A stretch of DNA of 64,000 bases from Rhodoferax ferrireducens (GCA_002083775.1 MTEI01000008.1:62001-126000); one strand, 5' to 3'; positions 45,627-57,277 are shown, numbered from the stretch's first letter. Program-made: numbers and translations. The notes: a model not told the origin generated them from the sequence alone.

Positions 45627-47390
45627 ATGACAACCAGTGCAAACAGGACGATGAGCACAGCCCCTGCGCTCACACCCTCAACGAGCGCCCCGGCAAATGC
45701 ATCGGCAGATGCCTCATCATCTCTGCCCTTGAGCCATTTGCAAAACGAATCCGGTCAACTCAGAAAAACTGCCGAGGTCAAATTGGCCACCCTGGCAGCC
45801 AACCCCGCCCTGGAGTTGGCCGACCCCCTGATGCACGAACTGCGGGTACACCAGATTGAGCTGGAGATGCAAAACGAGGCGCTGCATGAGGCGCAGGTGG
45901 TTCTGGAGGAATCACGCGACCGCTACGTGGACCTGTTCGAAATGGCACCCATCGGCTATCTCACCCTGAGCGTGAGCGGCATGATTGATGAGGTCAACCT
46001 GAGTGGTGCCAGACTGCTCAATGAGCCTCGCCAAACCCTGTTGCACAAACGCTTTGCGCATTACGTGGTACCCGCAGACCTGAACGCCTGGCATACCTTT
46101 TGGCAGCAGGCCTTGCAGCACGATGGCAGGCATCGCGGCGAGATTGATCTGAAAGGCAAGGATGGTACGGAGACCACGGTGCGCCTGCAGTGCAGCGCGA
46201 TCCGGAGCACGGGAAGGCTGATGGGCGTGCGCCTGATGTTGACCGATATCTCCGACCTGAAAAAGGCACTGGCTGACACACAAACGCGGGAAGACCGCCT
46301 GCAGTTAGCCAAGGCGGCCAGTGGCCTGGGGTTGTTTGATGATCAACTTTTAGGTGGCCCGCATCTGCTGGATGACCGCTTTCGCGAGATCTGGGGTTTT
46401 ACGCCCAAGCAGCCCATCAGCTTCCATGACATCGTCGCGGCCATTCACCCGGATGACCGCCATGGCATGCAGACGGCACTGGCCCGTGCGGTCAACCCGC
46501 GCGGCGATGGCCGCTATTTCGCCCGGTACCGGGTGATCAACCAGATAAGCGGCGCCACCCACTTTGTGGCGGCGGTTGGCCGTGTGTATTTCAGCAACGG
46601 GCAAGCTGTCCGGATGATTGGAACCGTCAAGGACATTACCGAACACACCCAACTGGAGCAGGAGGTTCAAGCCCGGCGTAGCGCCATGGACCTGCTGGCA
46701 CGCCAGCAGGTCGCCTCACACACGGCGGCCGCCATTGCCCATGAAATCAACCAGCCCCTGACATCGGTGTCGGCCTTCAGCGAGGCTGCCCTGCACATGC
46801 TGCAAGAAGGTGTAACACAGCCACAAAAGCTGACACGCGCTCTGGAAGGCGCGGTGCAACAGGCCCAGCGCGCCGGGCACGCTTTGCACGAGTTGCTTGA
46901 ATTTCTGCACCGCAGCGAGACCACCACCGAACGACTTGACCTGAACCAGGTGGTGGCGCAGGCACTGACCTTGACCCACGAGGGCAGTTGTAGTGGATTC
47001 ACAGTTGTTTTTGAGCAGGCACCGGCTCTGCCCCCGGTGCAGGCCAACCGGTTGCAAGTGCAGAAAGTGGTGGTCAACCTGGTGCACAACGCCTGCGAGG
47101 CCATGCACAGTGCAGGCATCACGGGCGCGGCCGTCAAGATCCGGGTCGCCGTGCACCCGATGTCAGACATCCCGATGGCGCAGGTGAGCGTGGTTGACAG
47201 TGGACCAGGCTTCAACACAGACGATGCCAAACGCGCGTTTACCCCCTTCTTCACCACCAAAAGCAACGGCATCGGGCTGGGGCTGGCGATCAGCCGCGCA
47301 CTGATTGAAGCCAATGGTGGCCAGCTGTGGCTTGACCCGGCGCCCGGGGCAGGCGCTGCCCTGCACTTTTCATTACCCTTCGCATCATGA
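45627..47390 (+). CDS. Multi-PAS sensor histidine kinase (HisKA, NtrB/FixL-like)
   Basis: A 587-residue cytoplasmic kinase starting at ATG 45627, with GGAG 6 nt upstream. After a Ser/Thr/Ala-rich head come the helix [20 protein letters not shown] and a PAS domain (LFEMAPIGYLTLSVSG), then a second PAS/PAC (IWGFTPKQPISFHDIVAAIHPDDR ... GTVKDITE). The H box is AAIAHEINQPLTSVSAF, as in FixL/DctB-type kinases. N box NLVHNACEAM, G1 VDSGPGFNT and G2 GIGLGLAISRALI complete it. It overlaps the FixJ-like regulator gene by 4 nt (ATGA). No haem-pocket histidine motif could be confirmed. Confidence 0.93.
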   Translation: MTTSANRTMSTAPALTPSTSAPANASADASSSLPLSHLQNESGQLRKTAEVKLATLAANPALELADPLMHELRVHQIELEMQNEALHEAQVVLEESRDRYVDLFEMAPIGYLTLSVSGMIDEVNLSGARLLNEPRQTLLHKRFAHYVVPADLNAWHTFWQQALQHDGRHRGEIDLKGKDGTETTVRLQCSAIRSTGRLMGVRLMLTDISDLKKALADTQTREDRLQLAKAASGLGLFDDQLLGGPHLLDDRFREIWGFTPKQPISFHDIVAAIHPDDRHGMQTALARAVNPRGDGRYFARYRVINQISGATHFVAAVGRVYFSNGQAVRMIGTVKDITEHTQLEQEVQARRSAMDLLARQQVASHTAAAIAHEINQPLTSVSAFSEAALHMLQEGVTQPQKLTRALEGAVQQAQRAGHALHELLEFLHRSETTTERLDLNQVVAQALTLTHEGSCSGFTVVFEQAPALPPVQANRLQVQKVVVNLVHNACEAMHSAGITGAAVKIRVAVHPMSDIPMAQVSVVDSGPGFNTDDAKRAFTPFFTTKSNGIGLGLAISRALIEANGGQLWLDPAPGAGAALHFSLPFAS

Positions 47391-48001
47391 ACAACCCACC
47401 CAAGGTCTATATCGTCGACGACGACCCGACAATCCGCGAGTCATTGACATTGCTGCTGGAGCAGGAGCAAGTGACGGTGGAGAGCTTTGCCAGCGCCAAT
47501 GACTTTTTGGCCGCCGACCGTTGGCTTCCGGTCAGCTGCGCTATTGTTGACATTCACATGCCCGGCATGGACGGCATGGAGCTTCAAAAGGAGCTCGCCC
47601 GCCGGGGTTGCCAGCTGCCGCTGATTTTTTTGACGGGTTACGGCGACATTCCGCAGAGCGTACGCGCCATCAAGTCTGGGGCCATCGACTTTCTCACCAA
47701 ACCCGTCACCGCCCGGGTGCTGATGAAAAGCGTGCAGGCGGCATTCGTCGAGAGCATCTGCCTGCACGCGCAGGCAGAAAAAGTGACGGGGCTCACCAGT
47801 CGATTGGCTGGCCTGACTGACCGGGAACGCGAAGTGATGCTGCTGGCGGTAGAAGGCCTGACCAACAAGGAGATTGCCCGCCAATTGGGCATCAGCTACC
47901 GCACGGTGGAGGTTCATCGGGCACGGGTGATGCACAAGACGGGCGCCAACACGGTGCTGGAGCTGGCCCGCATCGCCGCGACCAGTGCGCCAGCACCCTG
48001 A
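47387..48001 (+). CDS. FixJ/TtrR-type response regulator (receiver + LuxR HTH)
   Basis: A 204-residue regulator. The receiver carries DDD at 11-13, phosphoacceptor Asp55 in AIVDIHMPGMDGMELQ, FLTGYGDIPQSVRAIKSGAIDFLTKPV (the FixJ-type GD-IP loop). The C-terminal LuxR-type HTH reads LTDREREVMLLAVEGLTNKEIARQLGISYRTVEVHRARVM. It is translationally coupled to the preceding kinase, its evident partner. Confidence 0.95.
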   Translation: MNNPPKVYIVDDDPTIRESLTLLLEQEQVTVESFASANDFLAADRWLPVSCAIVDIHMPGMDGMELQKELARRGCQLPLIFLTGYGDIPQSVRAIKSGAIDFLTKPVTARVLMKSVQAAFVESICLHAQAEKVTGLTSRLAGLTDREREVMLLAVEGLTNKEIARQLGISYRTVEVHRARVMHKTGANTVLELARIAATSAPAP

Positions 48002-48159
48002 CGGGCCAGGGACGCGTGGCCGCACCGTCATCTTGGAGCGCGAGGCCACCACCACCGCCTGCCAAGGCCGTCAGCAGACTGGGTACAGACGCCGATGCAG
48101 GCCTGCTCTGAGCCTTTGAGGGTGGAATAACCGTGTTTGGGTTGAGCTGAAAAGGCCGG

Positions 48160-48320
48160 TTTGTCATACCGACCAACGATCCGGTATCCCGGCCCCCGTT
48201 GGCCGTCATGCCGGACTCGATCCGGCATCCAAGACTTTCGGGGGCCGTGGATTGCGGGTCGAGCCCGCAATGACAACCGATTTCGCAATGACAGCCGTTT
48301 CCGCAATGACAGCGACGCTT
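48160..48320. repeat. Cluster of palindromic intergenic repeats (GTCATnCCGG type)
   Basis: Three related palindromes follow each other: ATACCG...CGGTAT (48166-48187), ATGCCGGA...TCCGGCAT (48208-48228) and ATTGCGGG...CCCGCAAT (48251-48271). The unit CGCAATGACA then recurs two more times to 48320. This belongs to a repeat type scattered through many proteobacterial genomes. The 48002-48516 interval is otherwise empty except for a weak ORF before 48517. This family is distinct from the AGCCCTT repeat elsewhere in the window. Confidence 0.75.
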
Positions 48321-48516
48321 GATGCACTGTGCCGGTGATCCCGCGGGTTACTGGCGCAGATCGCCAGCCAGAAACCACACCGCCCAGCGCCACGGTCATA
48401 GAATTGAATTCAATGATGCAGATCAACCCGTTGGCTATCCCACAACATGCGCGCCCTGAAAGACGTCAGCCCGCCGACCCGCACAGCCGCAGGCACTCGC
48501 TGATGGCTGCACAACC

Positions 48517-50883
48517 ATGAGCGCCGACGCACCCCCAGCGCCCGTGCCAGCCGAAAAGACTGGCACCGCTGCTGCCTGGTCCATCGTACTGGCCTATGCC
48601 GGTTTTGCCGGGCTGTGGATCCTGTTGTCTGACAAGGTGGCGGCGTGGCTGATCACCGATACAGCCACCATGACGCGGGTCAGCATGATCAAGGGCTGGC
48701 TGTTTGTGGCGGTGACATCGCTGTTTTTGTTCAGTTTGATTCGGCGGCTGGTAGAGCGCCTGAACCGCTCTGCAGATGCGGTCAGGCAAAGAGAATTGCA
48801 GTTGCGCCAAAGCGAAAGTCGCCTGCAAGCCACGCTCAACGCCATGCCGGACCTGCTGTTTGAAGTGAGCCAGAGCGGGTGCATCTACCGCTACCACTCC
48901 AACCGCGCCGACCTGCTGGCAGCGCCACCTGAGCTGTTTTTGGGCAAGTTTTTTGCCGAGATCCTTCCGGCCGATGCGGCAGAGGTTTGCTTTGCTGCGA
49001 TCCGCGAAGCGGCAGAACAGGGGTTTTCAACCGGCAAGATGTATGCCCTGCAGTTGCCGCAGGGCGAGCGCTGGTTTGAGCTGTCGGTGTCGTCCCTGCG
49101 CGATGGCGATGGCGATGGCGACGGCGCTGAGCGGCACTTCATCTTCATCGCCCGCGACATCACCCAACGCAGACTTGCTGACGACAAGCTGCAACTGGCT
49201 GGGCGTGTTTTCAACCACGCCCGCGAGGGCATCATGGTGACCAGTGCCGATGGGGTCATCGTCGACGTGAACGAAGCGTTTACCCGCATCACCGGTTACA
49301 CGCACGAAGAAGCCGTGGGCCACAGCCCGGCTATTTTGAGCTCTGGCCGCCAGGGAAAAGCGTTTTACGCGGCCCTGTGGTGTGATCTGCTGGAACGCGG
49401 CTACTGGAGTGGCGAGATCTGGAACCGCCGCAAAAACGGCGAGATTTTTGCCGAGTTGATGACCATCAGTGCCATCCGCGACGAGCAGGGCGCCGCCGTG
49501 CAGTATGTGGCCCTGCTGTCAGACATCACCGAGCTGAAGGAACACCAAAGCGAGCTGGAGCGCGTGGCGCACTTTGACGCGCTGACCAATCTGCCCAACC
49601 GCATCCTGCTGGCAGACCGCCTTCAACAGGCCATGCACCAGGTGCCGCGCAGCGGCCAGCAGCTGGCGGTGGCCTTTCTAGACCTGGATGATTTCAAAGC
49701 CATCAACGACGCCCATGGCCACGACGTGGGCGACCTGCTGCTGATTGCGCTGGCCAAGCGCATCAAGGAAACCCTGCGCGAGGGCGACTCGCTGGCCCGT
49801 ATCGGGGGTGATGAGTTTGTGGCAGTTCTGGTGGATCTGGACAACGTGGCGGTTAGCCTGCCGATGCTGACCCGCTTGCTGGGCGCCGCTTCGCAACCGG
49901 TGCAGCTGGGCGACCTGACCCTGCAGGTGTCGGCCAGCCTGGGCGTGAGCTTCTTCCCGCAGGTGCACACTCTGGACGCCGACCAACTGCTGCGCCAGGC
50001 CGACCAAGCCATGTACCAAGCCAAACTGGCAGGCAAAAACCGCTATCACCTGTTTGACGCCGAGCAAGACAGCAGCATTCGCGACCGCCACGATGCGCTG
50101 GCAGGCATCGCCCTGGCGCTGGAGCGCGGCGAGTTCGTGCTGTATTACCAGCCCAAGGTGAACATGCGCACCGGGCGAGTGGTTGGCGCCGAGGCGCTGA
50201 TTCGTTGGCAACATCCCGTCAAAGGGCTGCTGGCGCCCGGCCTGTTTTTGCCGGTGGTGGAAGACCACCCGCTGGCTGTAACCCTGGGCGAATGGGTGAT
50301 CAACACCGCGCTAAGCCAGATGGCAACTTGGCACCATGCCGGGTTGGACCTACCGGTAAGCGTCAACGTAGGGGCGCGCCAATTGCAGCAAAGCGACTTT
50401 GTGATGCGCCTGCAAACCATTCTGGCAGATCACCCGCAGGTCAACCCAGCCCAGCTGGAGCTTGAAATATTGGAGACCAGCGCACTCAACGACATGACCC
50501 AGGTGTCCAGGGTGATTGAAGCCTGTGAGCACCTGGGCGTGAAGCTGGCACTGGACGACTTTGGTACCGGCTACTCGTCGCTCACTTACCTGAAACGGCT
50601 GCGGGTGGCGGTGCTGAAGATCGACCAGAGCTTTGTGCGCGACATGCTGGACGACCCGGATGACCTGGCTATTTTGCAAGGCGTGATCGGTCTGGCGGCT
50701 GCCTTCAAGCGTGAGGTGATCGCCGAGGGCGTGGAAACCGTGGCCCACGGCACCGCGCTGCTGAAGCTGGGCTGCGAGCTGGCCCAGGGTTATGGCATTG
50801 CCCGGCCCATGCCCGCTAAAACTCTGCCCGCTTGGGCTGCCGCCTGGCGCCCTGATCCAGCCTGGCAACACGCATCGACTTGA
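48517..50883 (+). CDS. PAS-GGDEF-EAL membrane protein (c-di-GMP turnover)
   Basis: A 788-residue protein. Two N-terminal helices (about residues 20-42 and 60-78) anchor it. Two PAS domains follow (about 105-220, 225-345), then GGDEF with intact RIGGDEFVAVL and EAL with GAEALIRWQHP, NVGARQLQQ, DDFGTGYSSLTYLKRL, KIDQSFV and EGVET. Both catalytic sites look complete, so it could make and degrade c-di-GMP. A hexanucleotide tandem repeat encodes DGDGDGDG in PAS1. It stands alone downstream of the FixJ-type pair and the repeat cluster. Confidence 0.94.
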   Translation: MSADAPPAPVPAEKTGTAAAWSIVLAYAGFAGLWILLSDKVAAWLITDTATMTRVSMIKGWLFVAVTSLFLFSLIRRLVERLNRSADAVRQRELQLRQSESRLQATLNAMPDLLFEVSQSGCIYRYHSNRADLLAAPPELFLGKFFAEILPADAAEVCFAAIREAAEQGFSTGKMYALQLPQGERWFELSVSSLRDGDGDGDGAERHFIFIARDITQRRLADDKLQLAGRVFNHAREGIMVTSADGVIVDVNEAFTRITGYTHEEAVGHSPAILSSGRQGKAFYAALWCDLLERGYWSGEIWNRRKNGEIFAELMTISAIRDEQGAAVQYVALLSDITELKEHQSELERVAHFDALTNLPNRILLADRLQQAMHQVPRSGQQLAVAFLDLDDFKAINDAHGHDVGDLLLIALAKRIKETLREGDSLARIGGDEFVAVLVDLDNVAVSLPMLTRLLGAASQPVQLGDLTLQVSASLGVSFFPQVHTLDADQLLRQADQAMYQAKLAGKNRYHLFDAEQDSSIRDRHDALAGIALALERGEFVLYYQPKVNMRTGRVVGAEALIRWQHPVKGLLAPGLFLPVVEDHPLAVTLGEWVINTALSQMATWHHAGLDLPVSVNVGARQLQQSDFVMRLQTILADHPQVNPAQLELEILETSALNDMTQVSRVIEACEHLGVKLALDDFGTGYSSLTYLKRLRVAVLKIDQSFVRDMLDDPDDLAILQGVIGLAAAFKREVIAEGVETVAHGTALLKLGCELAQGYGIARPMPAKTLPAWAAAWRPDPAWQHAST
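49102..49125 (+). repeat. Tandem hexanucleotide repeat (GATGGC x4)
   Basis: Three exact GATGGC units and one GACGGC encode (Asp-Gly)4 inside the first PAS domain of the GGDEF-EAL gene. Unit gain or loss by slippage would stay in frame and alter a loop length. Confidence 0.7.
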
Positions 50884-50936
50884 TGTAAAAGTGCGCGGTC
50901 ATCCTGCGGTGTATCACTTTGATCACAGCATTCAAC

Positions 50937-50964
50937 TTCGTTATATCATGAAGTAAATATCGTT
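50937..50964 (+). promoter_or_regulatory. Candidate ModE box 1
   Basis: TTCGTTATATC-N6-TAAATATCGTT resembles the ModE consensus ATCGnTATATA-N6-TATATAnCGAT in both half-sites, with several mismatches. It lies about 204 bp upstream of modE. Confidence 0.5.
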
Positions 50965-51024
50965 GTTGAAAATTTGACACTGATTTGTCTCTGGTTAGAC
51001 TGATATAGCCACTTTTTCAGAGAT

Positions 51025-51052
51025 TTCGCTATATAGTTTAGTACCTAACGTT
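51025..51052 (+). promoter_or_regulatory. Candidate ModE box 2
   Basis: TTCGCTATATA-N6-TACCTAACGTT matches the left half of the ModE consensus at all but the first base and the right half at most positions. It is 89 bp before the modE ATG and probably mediates molybdate-dependent repression of the modEADBC operon. Confidence 0.65.
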
Positions 51053-51140
51053 TGCTACTCTCTTGGATCGCCGTTGGCACGGTGCCTGAAAAGTGCGTTG
51101 CCCACCCCATCACCCACAGACGCCCAGTATCGTGACAAAC

Positions 51141-52737
<1,597 letters not shown>

Positions 52738-52742
52738 GTGCC

Positions 52743-53582
52743 ATGATGCCGGTTCTCAACGACTTCACCCTGCTGGGGCTGCTGCAAGACGACGTGCCGT
52801 ATGGCGACCTAACCACCGACAGCCTGGGCATCGGTTCGAAGTTGGGGCATGCCGAGTTTCGCGCACGCCAGCCCATGACGGCCTGCGGTACAGAAGAGGC
52901 GGTGCGTCTGTTTGAGCTGGTGGGTACCCGGGCCCGGCTTGCAACCCCATCAGGAACCCAGGTCAGCGCGGGTGAGCTGATGCTCGATGCGCAGGGCACG
53001 GCGGCCAGCCTGCACCGCGCCTGGAAAGCGGCACTCACGCTGGTGGAGTGGTCTAGCGGTGTGGCAACGGGTACGGCGGCCATCGTGGCTGCAGCAAACG
53101 GCGTGCCTGTGGCTTGCACGCGCAAAAATGTGCCTGGCACCAAGGCCTTGTCGGCCAAGGCGGTGAAAGCTGGCGGCGGCATCATGCACCGGCTGGGTCT
53201 GTCAGAGAGTTTGCTGGTGTTTGCCCAGCACCGGCTTTTTTTGAACGAGCCGGCAGAAGTGACCATCCGGCGGCTGCGCCGGGCACAACCCGAGAAAAAG
53301 CTGGTGGTCGAGGTGGCCAATGTGACTGAGGCCCTTCTGTGGGCACATGCCGGTGCGGATGTCTTGCAACTGGAAAAGTTCTCGCCTGAAGCCGTGGCAG
53401 CCTGTCGACAGGCCCTGCAAGACAGCCAGTTTCCTGTTCGCCCGCTGCTTGCAGCGACAGGCGGCATTCGCGCCGACAACGCGCGTGCCTATGTCGCTGC
53501 AGGGGCTGATTTTCTGGTGACGTCAGCGCCTTACTGGGCTCCGCCCGGAGACGTCCAGTTCACGCTGGTGCCTGCGGCGTGA
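52743..53582 (+). CDS. modD: ModD protein (nicotinate-nucleotide pyrophosphorylase-like, molybdenum locus)
   Basis: A 279-residue QPRTase-fold protein. The N-terminus [13 protein letters not shown] and the core [48 protein letters not shown] are like NadC, but the linkage to molybdate genes and the divergence fit ModD. Its reaction is not established. It is inserted between modA and modB, overlapping modB by 4 nt. ATG at 52746 is an equally possible start. Confidence 0.9.
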   Translation: MMPVLNDFTLLGLLQDDVPYGDLTTDSLGIGSKLGHAEFRARQPMTACGTEEAVRLFELVGTRARLATPSGTQVSAGELMLDAQGTAASLHRAWKAALTLVEWSSGVATGTAAIVAAANGVPVACTRKNVPGTKALSAKAVKAGGGIMHRLGLSESLLVFAQHRLFLNEPAEVTIRRLRRAQPEKKLVVEVANVTEALLWAHAGADVLQLEKFSPEAVAACRQALQDSQFPVRPLLAATGGIRADNARAYVAAGADFLVTSAPYWAPPGDVQFTLVPAA

Positions 53583-54253
53583 AGCCTGACGCGTCAGATA
53601 TCACCGCCGTGGTGTTGACCGTCCAACTGGCGGGCATCACCACTTTTCTGCTGCTGCTGATTGGCACGCCGATAGCCTGGTGGCTGGCGCGCAGCCGCTC
53701 GCGCCTGAAAAATGTGGTGGGCGCCATCGTGACTCTGCCGCTGGTGTTGCCCCCGGCGGTCATCGGCTTTTATTTGTTGGTGCTGCTCGGGCCTGAGGGG
53801 CCCGTGGGTCGCCTGACCCAGGCACTTGGTCTGGGCCTGCTGCCCTTTACCTTTGCCGGTTTGGTGGTGGCGTCGGTCATTTACTCCATGCCTTTTGTGG
53901 TGCAGCCCATCCAGCAGGCCTTTGCAGCGATGGGAAATGCGCCGCTGGAAGCCGCCAAAACGCTGCGCGCTTCGCCCTGGGACACGTTTTTTAGCGTGAC
54001 TTTGCCGCTGGCACGGCCTGGTTTCATCTCCGCTGCGGTGCTGGGTTTTGCTCACACGGTGGGCGAATTCGGCGTGGTGCTGATGATTGGCGGCAACATC
54101 CCAGGCAAAACCCAGGTGCTGTCGATGGCCATCTACAACCATGTGGAAGCCATGGAATATGGCCAGGCGCACTGGCTGGCCGGGGGCATGTTGTGCTTTT
54201 CGTTCCTGGTGCTGCTGTTGCTGTACAGCCGCGGCTGGAACCGCACGCCATGA
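53579..54253 (+). CDS. modB: Molybdate ABC transporter permease ModB
   Basis: A 224-residue membrane protein with about five helices and the permease EAA motif [28 protein letters not shown] at 53579 overlaps the modD stop (GTGA). It forms the channel of the high-affinity molybdate transporter with ModC. It overlaps modC by 4 nt. Confidence 0.94.
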   Translation: MKPDASDITAVVLTVQLAGITTFLLLLIGTPIAWWLARSRSRLKNVVGAIVTLPLVLPPAVIGFYLLVLLGPEGPVGRLTQALGLGLLPFTFAGLVVASVIYSMPFVVQPIQQAFAAMGNAPLEAAKTLRASPWDTFFSVTLPLARPGFISAAVLGFAHTVGEFGVVLMIGGNIPGKTQVLSMAIYNHVEAMEYGQAHWLAGGMLCFSFLVLLLLYSRGWNRTP

Positions 54254-55320
54254 GCATCAGCGCGCGATTTGTGCAGACTTATCCCGGCTTTGTGCTCGAT
54301 GTCGATCTTGATTTGCCGAGTCGCGGTGTCACGGCGCTATTTGGTCCATCGGGGTGTGGCAAGACCACGCTGTTGCGTTGCATGGCCGGCCTGAATGTCG
54401 CCCAGCAGGGGCAGCTCGTCATCAACGGTGACGTCTGGCAGGACGAAGCCAGGTTTGTGCCAGTGCATCAACGGCCGCTGGGTTATGTGTTTCAAGAGGC
54501 CAACCTGTTTGCGCACCTGTCGGTACGACGTAACCTGAGTTTTGGCCAGTCGCGCGTGCCAGTGGCCGCGCAGCGCGTTGGGTGGGCGCACGCCATTGAG
54601 TTGCTTGGCATCGGCCACCTGCTGGAGCGCATGCCGGATCGGCTCTCCGGCGGTGAGCGCCAGCGCGTGGCCATCGCCCGTGCGCTGCTCACCAGCCCGC
54701 GCCTGCTGCTGATGGACGAGCCGCTGGCCGCGCTGGACCTGGCGCGCAAGCAGGAAATCCTGCCTTACCTGGAGCGGCTGCACCGCGAACTGGACATTCC
54801 GGTGATCTATGTCAGCCACGCGCCCGACGAGGTCGCGCGTCTGGCCGACCATATGGTTGTCTTGGAAGCGGGCCGTGCGGTGGCTGCCGGCCCTTTAACC
54901 GACATTTTGGCCCGCATCGACCTGCCGATCCGCTTGGGAGAAGACGCCGGTGTGGTGCTGGATGCGGTGGTGGCCGAGCGCGATTCCACATGGCACTTGG
55001 CCCGCGTTGACTTCCCCGGCGGCAGCCTGTGGGTACGTGATGGCGGCCACGCGTTGGGCCAGTCAGTGCGGGTGCGCATTCTGGCGCGTGATGTGAGCAT
55101 TGCGTTGCACAAGGTGACCGACACCAGCATCCTGAACTGCTTGAGAGCGACCGTGGCGCAGATGGCCCCCGACGACCACCCGGCGCTGACCCTGCTGCGC
55201 CTCGACGTGGGCGCCTCGCCACTGATGGCCCGCCTTACCCACCGCTCGGCGGTGGAGTTGGGCTTGGCGCCAGGCCAGATCATCTGGGTGCAGATCAAGG
55301 CGGTGGCGCTGATTGGCTAA
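54250..55320 (+). CDS. modC: Molybdate ABC transporter ATP-binding protein ModC
   Basis: A 356-residue ATPase. Walker A is GPSGCGKTT, the Q-loop is [17 protein letters not shown], the signature is [16 protein letters not shown], Walker B is [12 protein letters not shown] and the H-loop is [10 protein letters not shown]-terminal TOBE/Mop domain begins around residue 295 ([13 protein letters not shown]), the molybdate-sensing regulatory part. ATG at 54250 overlaps the modB stop. It ends the operon; no clear terminator follows. Confidence 0.95.
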   Translation: MSISARFVQTYPGFVLDVDLDLPSRGVTALFGPSGCGKTTLLRCMAGLNVAQQGQLVINGDVWQDEARFVPVHQRPLGYVFQEANLFAHLSVRRNLSFGQSRVPVAAQRVGWAHAIELLGIGHLLERMPDRLSGGERQRVAIARALLTSPRLLLMDEPLAALDLARKQEILPYLERLHRELDIPVIYVSHAPDEVARLADHMVVLEAGRAVAAGPLTDILARIDLPIRLGEDAGVVLDAVVAERDSTWHLARVDFPGGSLWVRDGGHALGQSVRVRILARDVSIALHKVTDTSILNCLRATVAQMAPDDHPALTLLRLDVGASPLMARLTHRSAVELGLAPGQIIWVQIKAVALIG

Positions 55321-55470
55321 TGGGCTGGTGGCCCGGTGATCGCATACGCCGCTCAGACCGCATGGGTAGACAGGTTTACGCTGTTACCCAACTGCCACGC
55401 CAATTTCAAGTGAGCGTCATCAGGTGTAAATTCGCGGGACCAGCCCGGTCTTCACTACAAGGATTCCCCA

Positions 55471-57204
55471 ATGATCACACTGCCTTTCGCCCCAAAGACT
55501 TGCCTGCTGCTGGCCGGTCTGATGTTCACTGGCGGCCTACCGTGTCTGGCCGCTTCCCCGGCACCCGTGGCTGCCGAGCACGGCATGGTGGTCACCGCGC
55601 AACATCTGGCCACGCAGGTGGGTGTGGATGTGCTCCAGCGCGGCGGCAATGCAGTCGATGCGGCGGTGGCCGTCGGCTACGCGCTGGCGGTGGTGTACCC
55701 GGCGGCGGGCAACCTGGGTGGCGGCGGGTTCATGACGCTGCAACTGGCGGACGGTCGCAAAACCTTTCTGGACTTCCGGGAAAAAGCCCCGTTGGCCGCC
55801 ACCGCCAACATGTATCTGGACAAAGACGGCAACGTGGTCAAAGGCCTGAGCACGGATGGCCACCTGGCCGTCGGTGTGCCGGGCAGCGTCGCCGGGCTGG
55901 AATACGCGCGTGAAAAATACGGCACCCAAAGCCGCGCCCAACTCCTGCAACCGGCCATCACCCTGGCACAACACGGCTTTGTGTTGGACCAGGGCGATGT
56001 CGACATTTTGCGCACCGCCACCGACAAGTTCCGCCGGGACCCCACCTCTGCCGCCATCTTTCTTAAAGCTGGCGAGCCCTACCAGCCGGGCGACACGCTG
56101 GTGCAACAAGACCTGGCCAGCACCTTGCAAGCCATCAGCCAGCGCGGACCGGCCGGTTTTTATCAAGGCCAAGTCGGCGCAGCCATCGCCGCCTCCAGCC
56201 GCGCGGGTGGCGGCCTGATCACCCAGGCCGATCTGGACCAGTACCGCCCCCGTGAACTGGCGCCCATTGAATGTGATTACCGCGGTTACCACATCGTCTC
56301 GGCGCCGCCACCCAGCTCCGGCGGCGTCGTCATCTGCGAAATGCTCAACGTGCTGGAAGGCTACCCGCTCGCAGACCTGGGCTTTCGCTCGGCCCAGGCG
56401 GTGCACTACCAGATTGAAGCCATGCGCCACGCCTATGTGGACCGCAACAGCTATTTGGGCGACCCCGACTTTGTGACCAACCCGGTGGCGCGACTGACCA
56501 GCAAGGCCTACGCGGCGCAGATTCGCGCCGCCATCGACCCGCAAAAAGCCGCGGTGTCAGCCGAGCTCAAACCTGGTGTGGCACCGCATGAAGGCAGCAA
56601 CACCACCCACTATTCGATTGCCGACCGCTGGGGCAATGCGGTGGCCGTCACCTACACCCTCAACGACTGGTTTGGCACCAAGATCACCGCCGCGGGAACC
56701 GGCGTGCTGCTGAACAACGAGATGGACGACTTCACCGCCAAGGTCGGCGTGCCCAACCTGTACGGCCTGGTGCAGGGTGAAGCCAATGCGATTGCGCCGG
56801 GCAAACGCCCGCTGTCGTCCATGAGCCCGACGATTGTCAGCAAAGATGGCCAGCCAGTGCTGGTGCTGGGCACGCCCGGTGGCAGCCGCATCATCACCGC
56901 CGTGCTGCTGACCTTGCTCAACACCATTGACTACGGTATGACCGTGCAAGAGGCGGTGGATGCGCCGCGTTTTCACCAGCAATGGCTGCCGGATGTGACA
57001 TCGGTGGAAGCCTTTGCCCTGTCTCCCGACACACGCCAACTGCTCGAAGCCAAAGGCCAGAAACTGGGCCCGGCCCAGCCCGCCAATCACATGACCGCGG
57101 TGATGATCGGCGCACCCGCGCTAGGCGGTAAGCCGGTGGGCAACAATCACTTTTACGGTGCCAATGACCCGCGCCGCAACACCGGACTGGCGCTGGGGTA
57201 CTGA
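55471..57204 (+). CDS. ggt: Gamma-glutamyltransferase
   Basis: A 577-residue exported N-terminal-nucleophile hydrolase. Signal peptide ends near LPCLAA. The catalytic nucleophile is Thr378 in EGSNTTHYSIAD, the autocleavage site between large and small subunits. Other motifs are HGMVVTAQHLATQVG, GNLGGGGFMTL, RPLSSMSPTIV and GTPGGSRIITAVLLTLLN. It cleaves glutathione in the periplasm. The 150-bp gap upstream of the ATG contains no feature I recognise beyond an AAGGA ribosome-binding site. Confidence 0.95.
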   Translation: MITLPFAPKTCLLLAGLMFTGGLPCLAASPAPVAAEHGMVVTAQHLATQVGVDVLQRGGNAVDAAVAVGYALAVVYPAAGNLGGGGFMTLQLADGRKTFLDFREKAPLAATANMYLDKDGNVVKGLSTDGHLAVGVPGSVAGLEYAREKYGTQSRAQLLQPAITLAQHGFVLDQGDVDILRTATDKFRRDPTSAAIFLKAGEPYQPGDTLVQQDLASTLQAISQRGPAGFYQGQVGAAIAASSRAGGGLITQADLDQYRPRELAPIECDYRGYHIVSAPPPSSGGVVICEMLNVLEGYPLADLGFRSAQAVHYQIEAMRHAYVDRNSYLGDPDFVTNPVARLTSKAYAAQIRAAIDPQKAAVSAELKPGVAPHEGSNTTHYSIADRWGNAVAVTYTLNDWFGTKITAAGTGVLLNNEMDDFTAKVGVPNLYGLVQGEANAIAPGKRPLSSMSPTIVSKDGQPVLVLGTPGGSRIITAVLLTLLNTIDYGMTVQEAVDAPRFHQQWLPDVTSVEAFALSPDTRQLLEAKGQKLGPAQPANHMTAVMIGAPALGGKPVGNNHFYGANDPRRNTGLALGY

Positions 57205-57277
57205 GTCTGATCACCGGAGTTGCCCGCAATTTATCCTTGCAGTTCATGGAATAAACCGCCAGATTTGCAAGGATGAA

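Noticed and set aside
48160..48320. CRISPR array
   Set aside because: Repeats are short palindromes with irregular spacing and no spacers of uniform length; no cas genes nearby.
48329..48520. 63-codon ORF ending in an ATGA overlap with the GGDEF-EAL gene
   Set aside because: The overlap suggests coupling, but there is no ribosome-binding site, the start would be GTG, and the sequence (Pro/Arg/His-rich) looks random. Not supported as a gene.
50919..50936. TTGATCACAGCATTCAA as a Fnr box upstream of modE
   Set aside because: Half-sites are imperfect and the spacing is wrong for TTGAT-N4-ATCAA; the adjacent ModE-like sites explain the region better.
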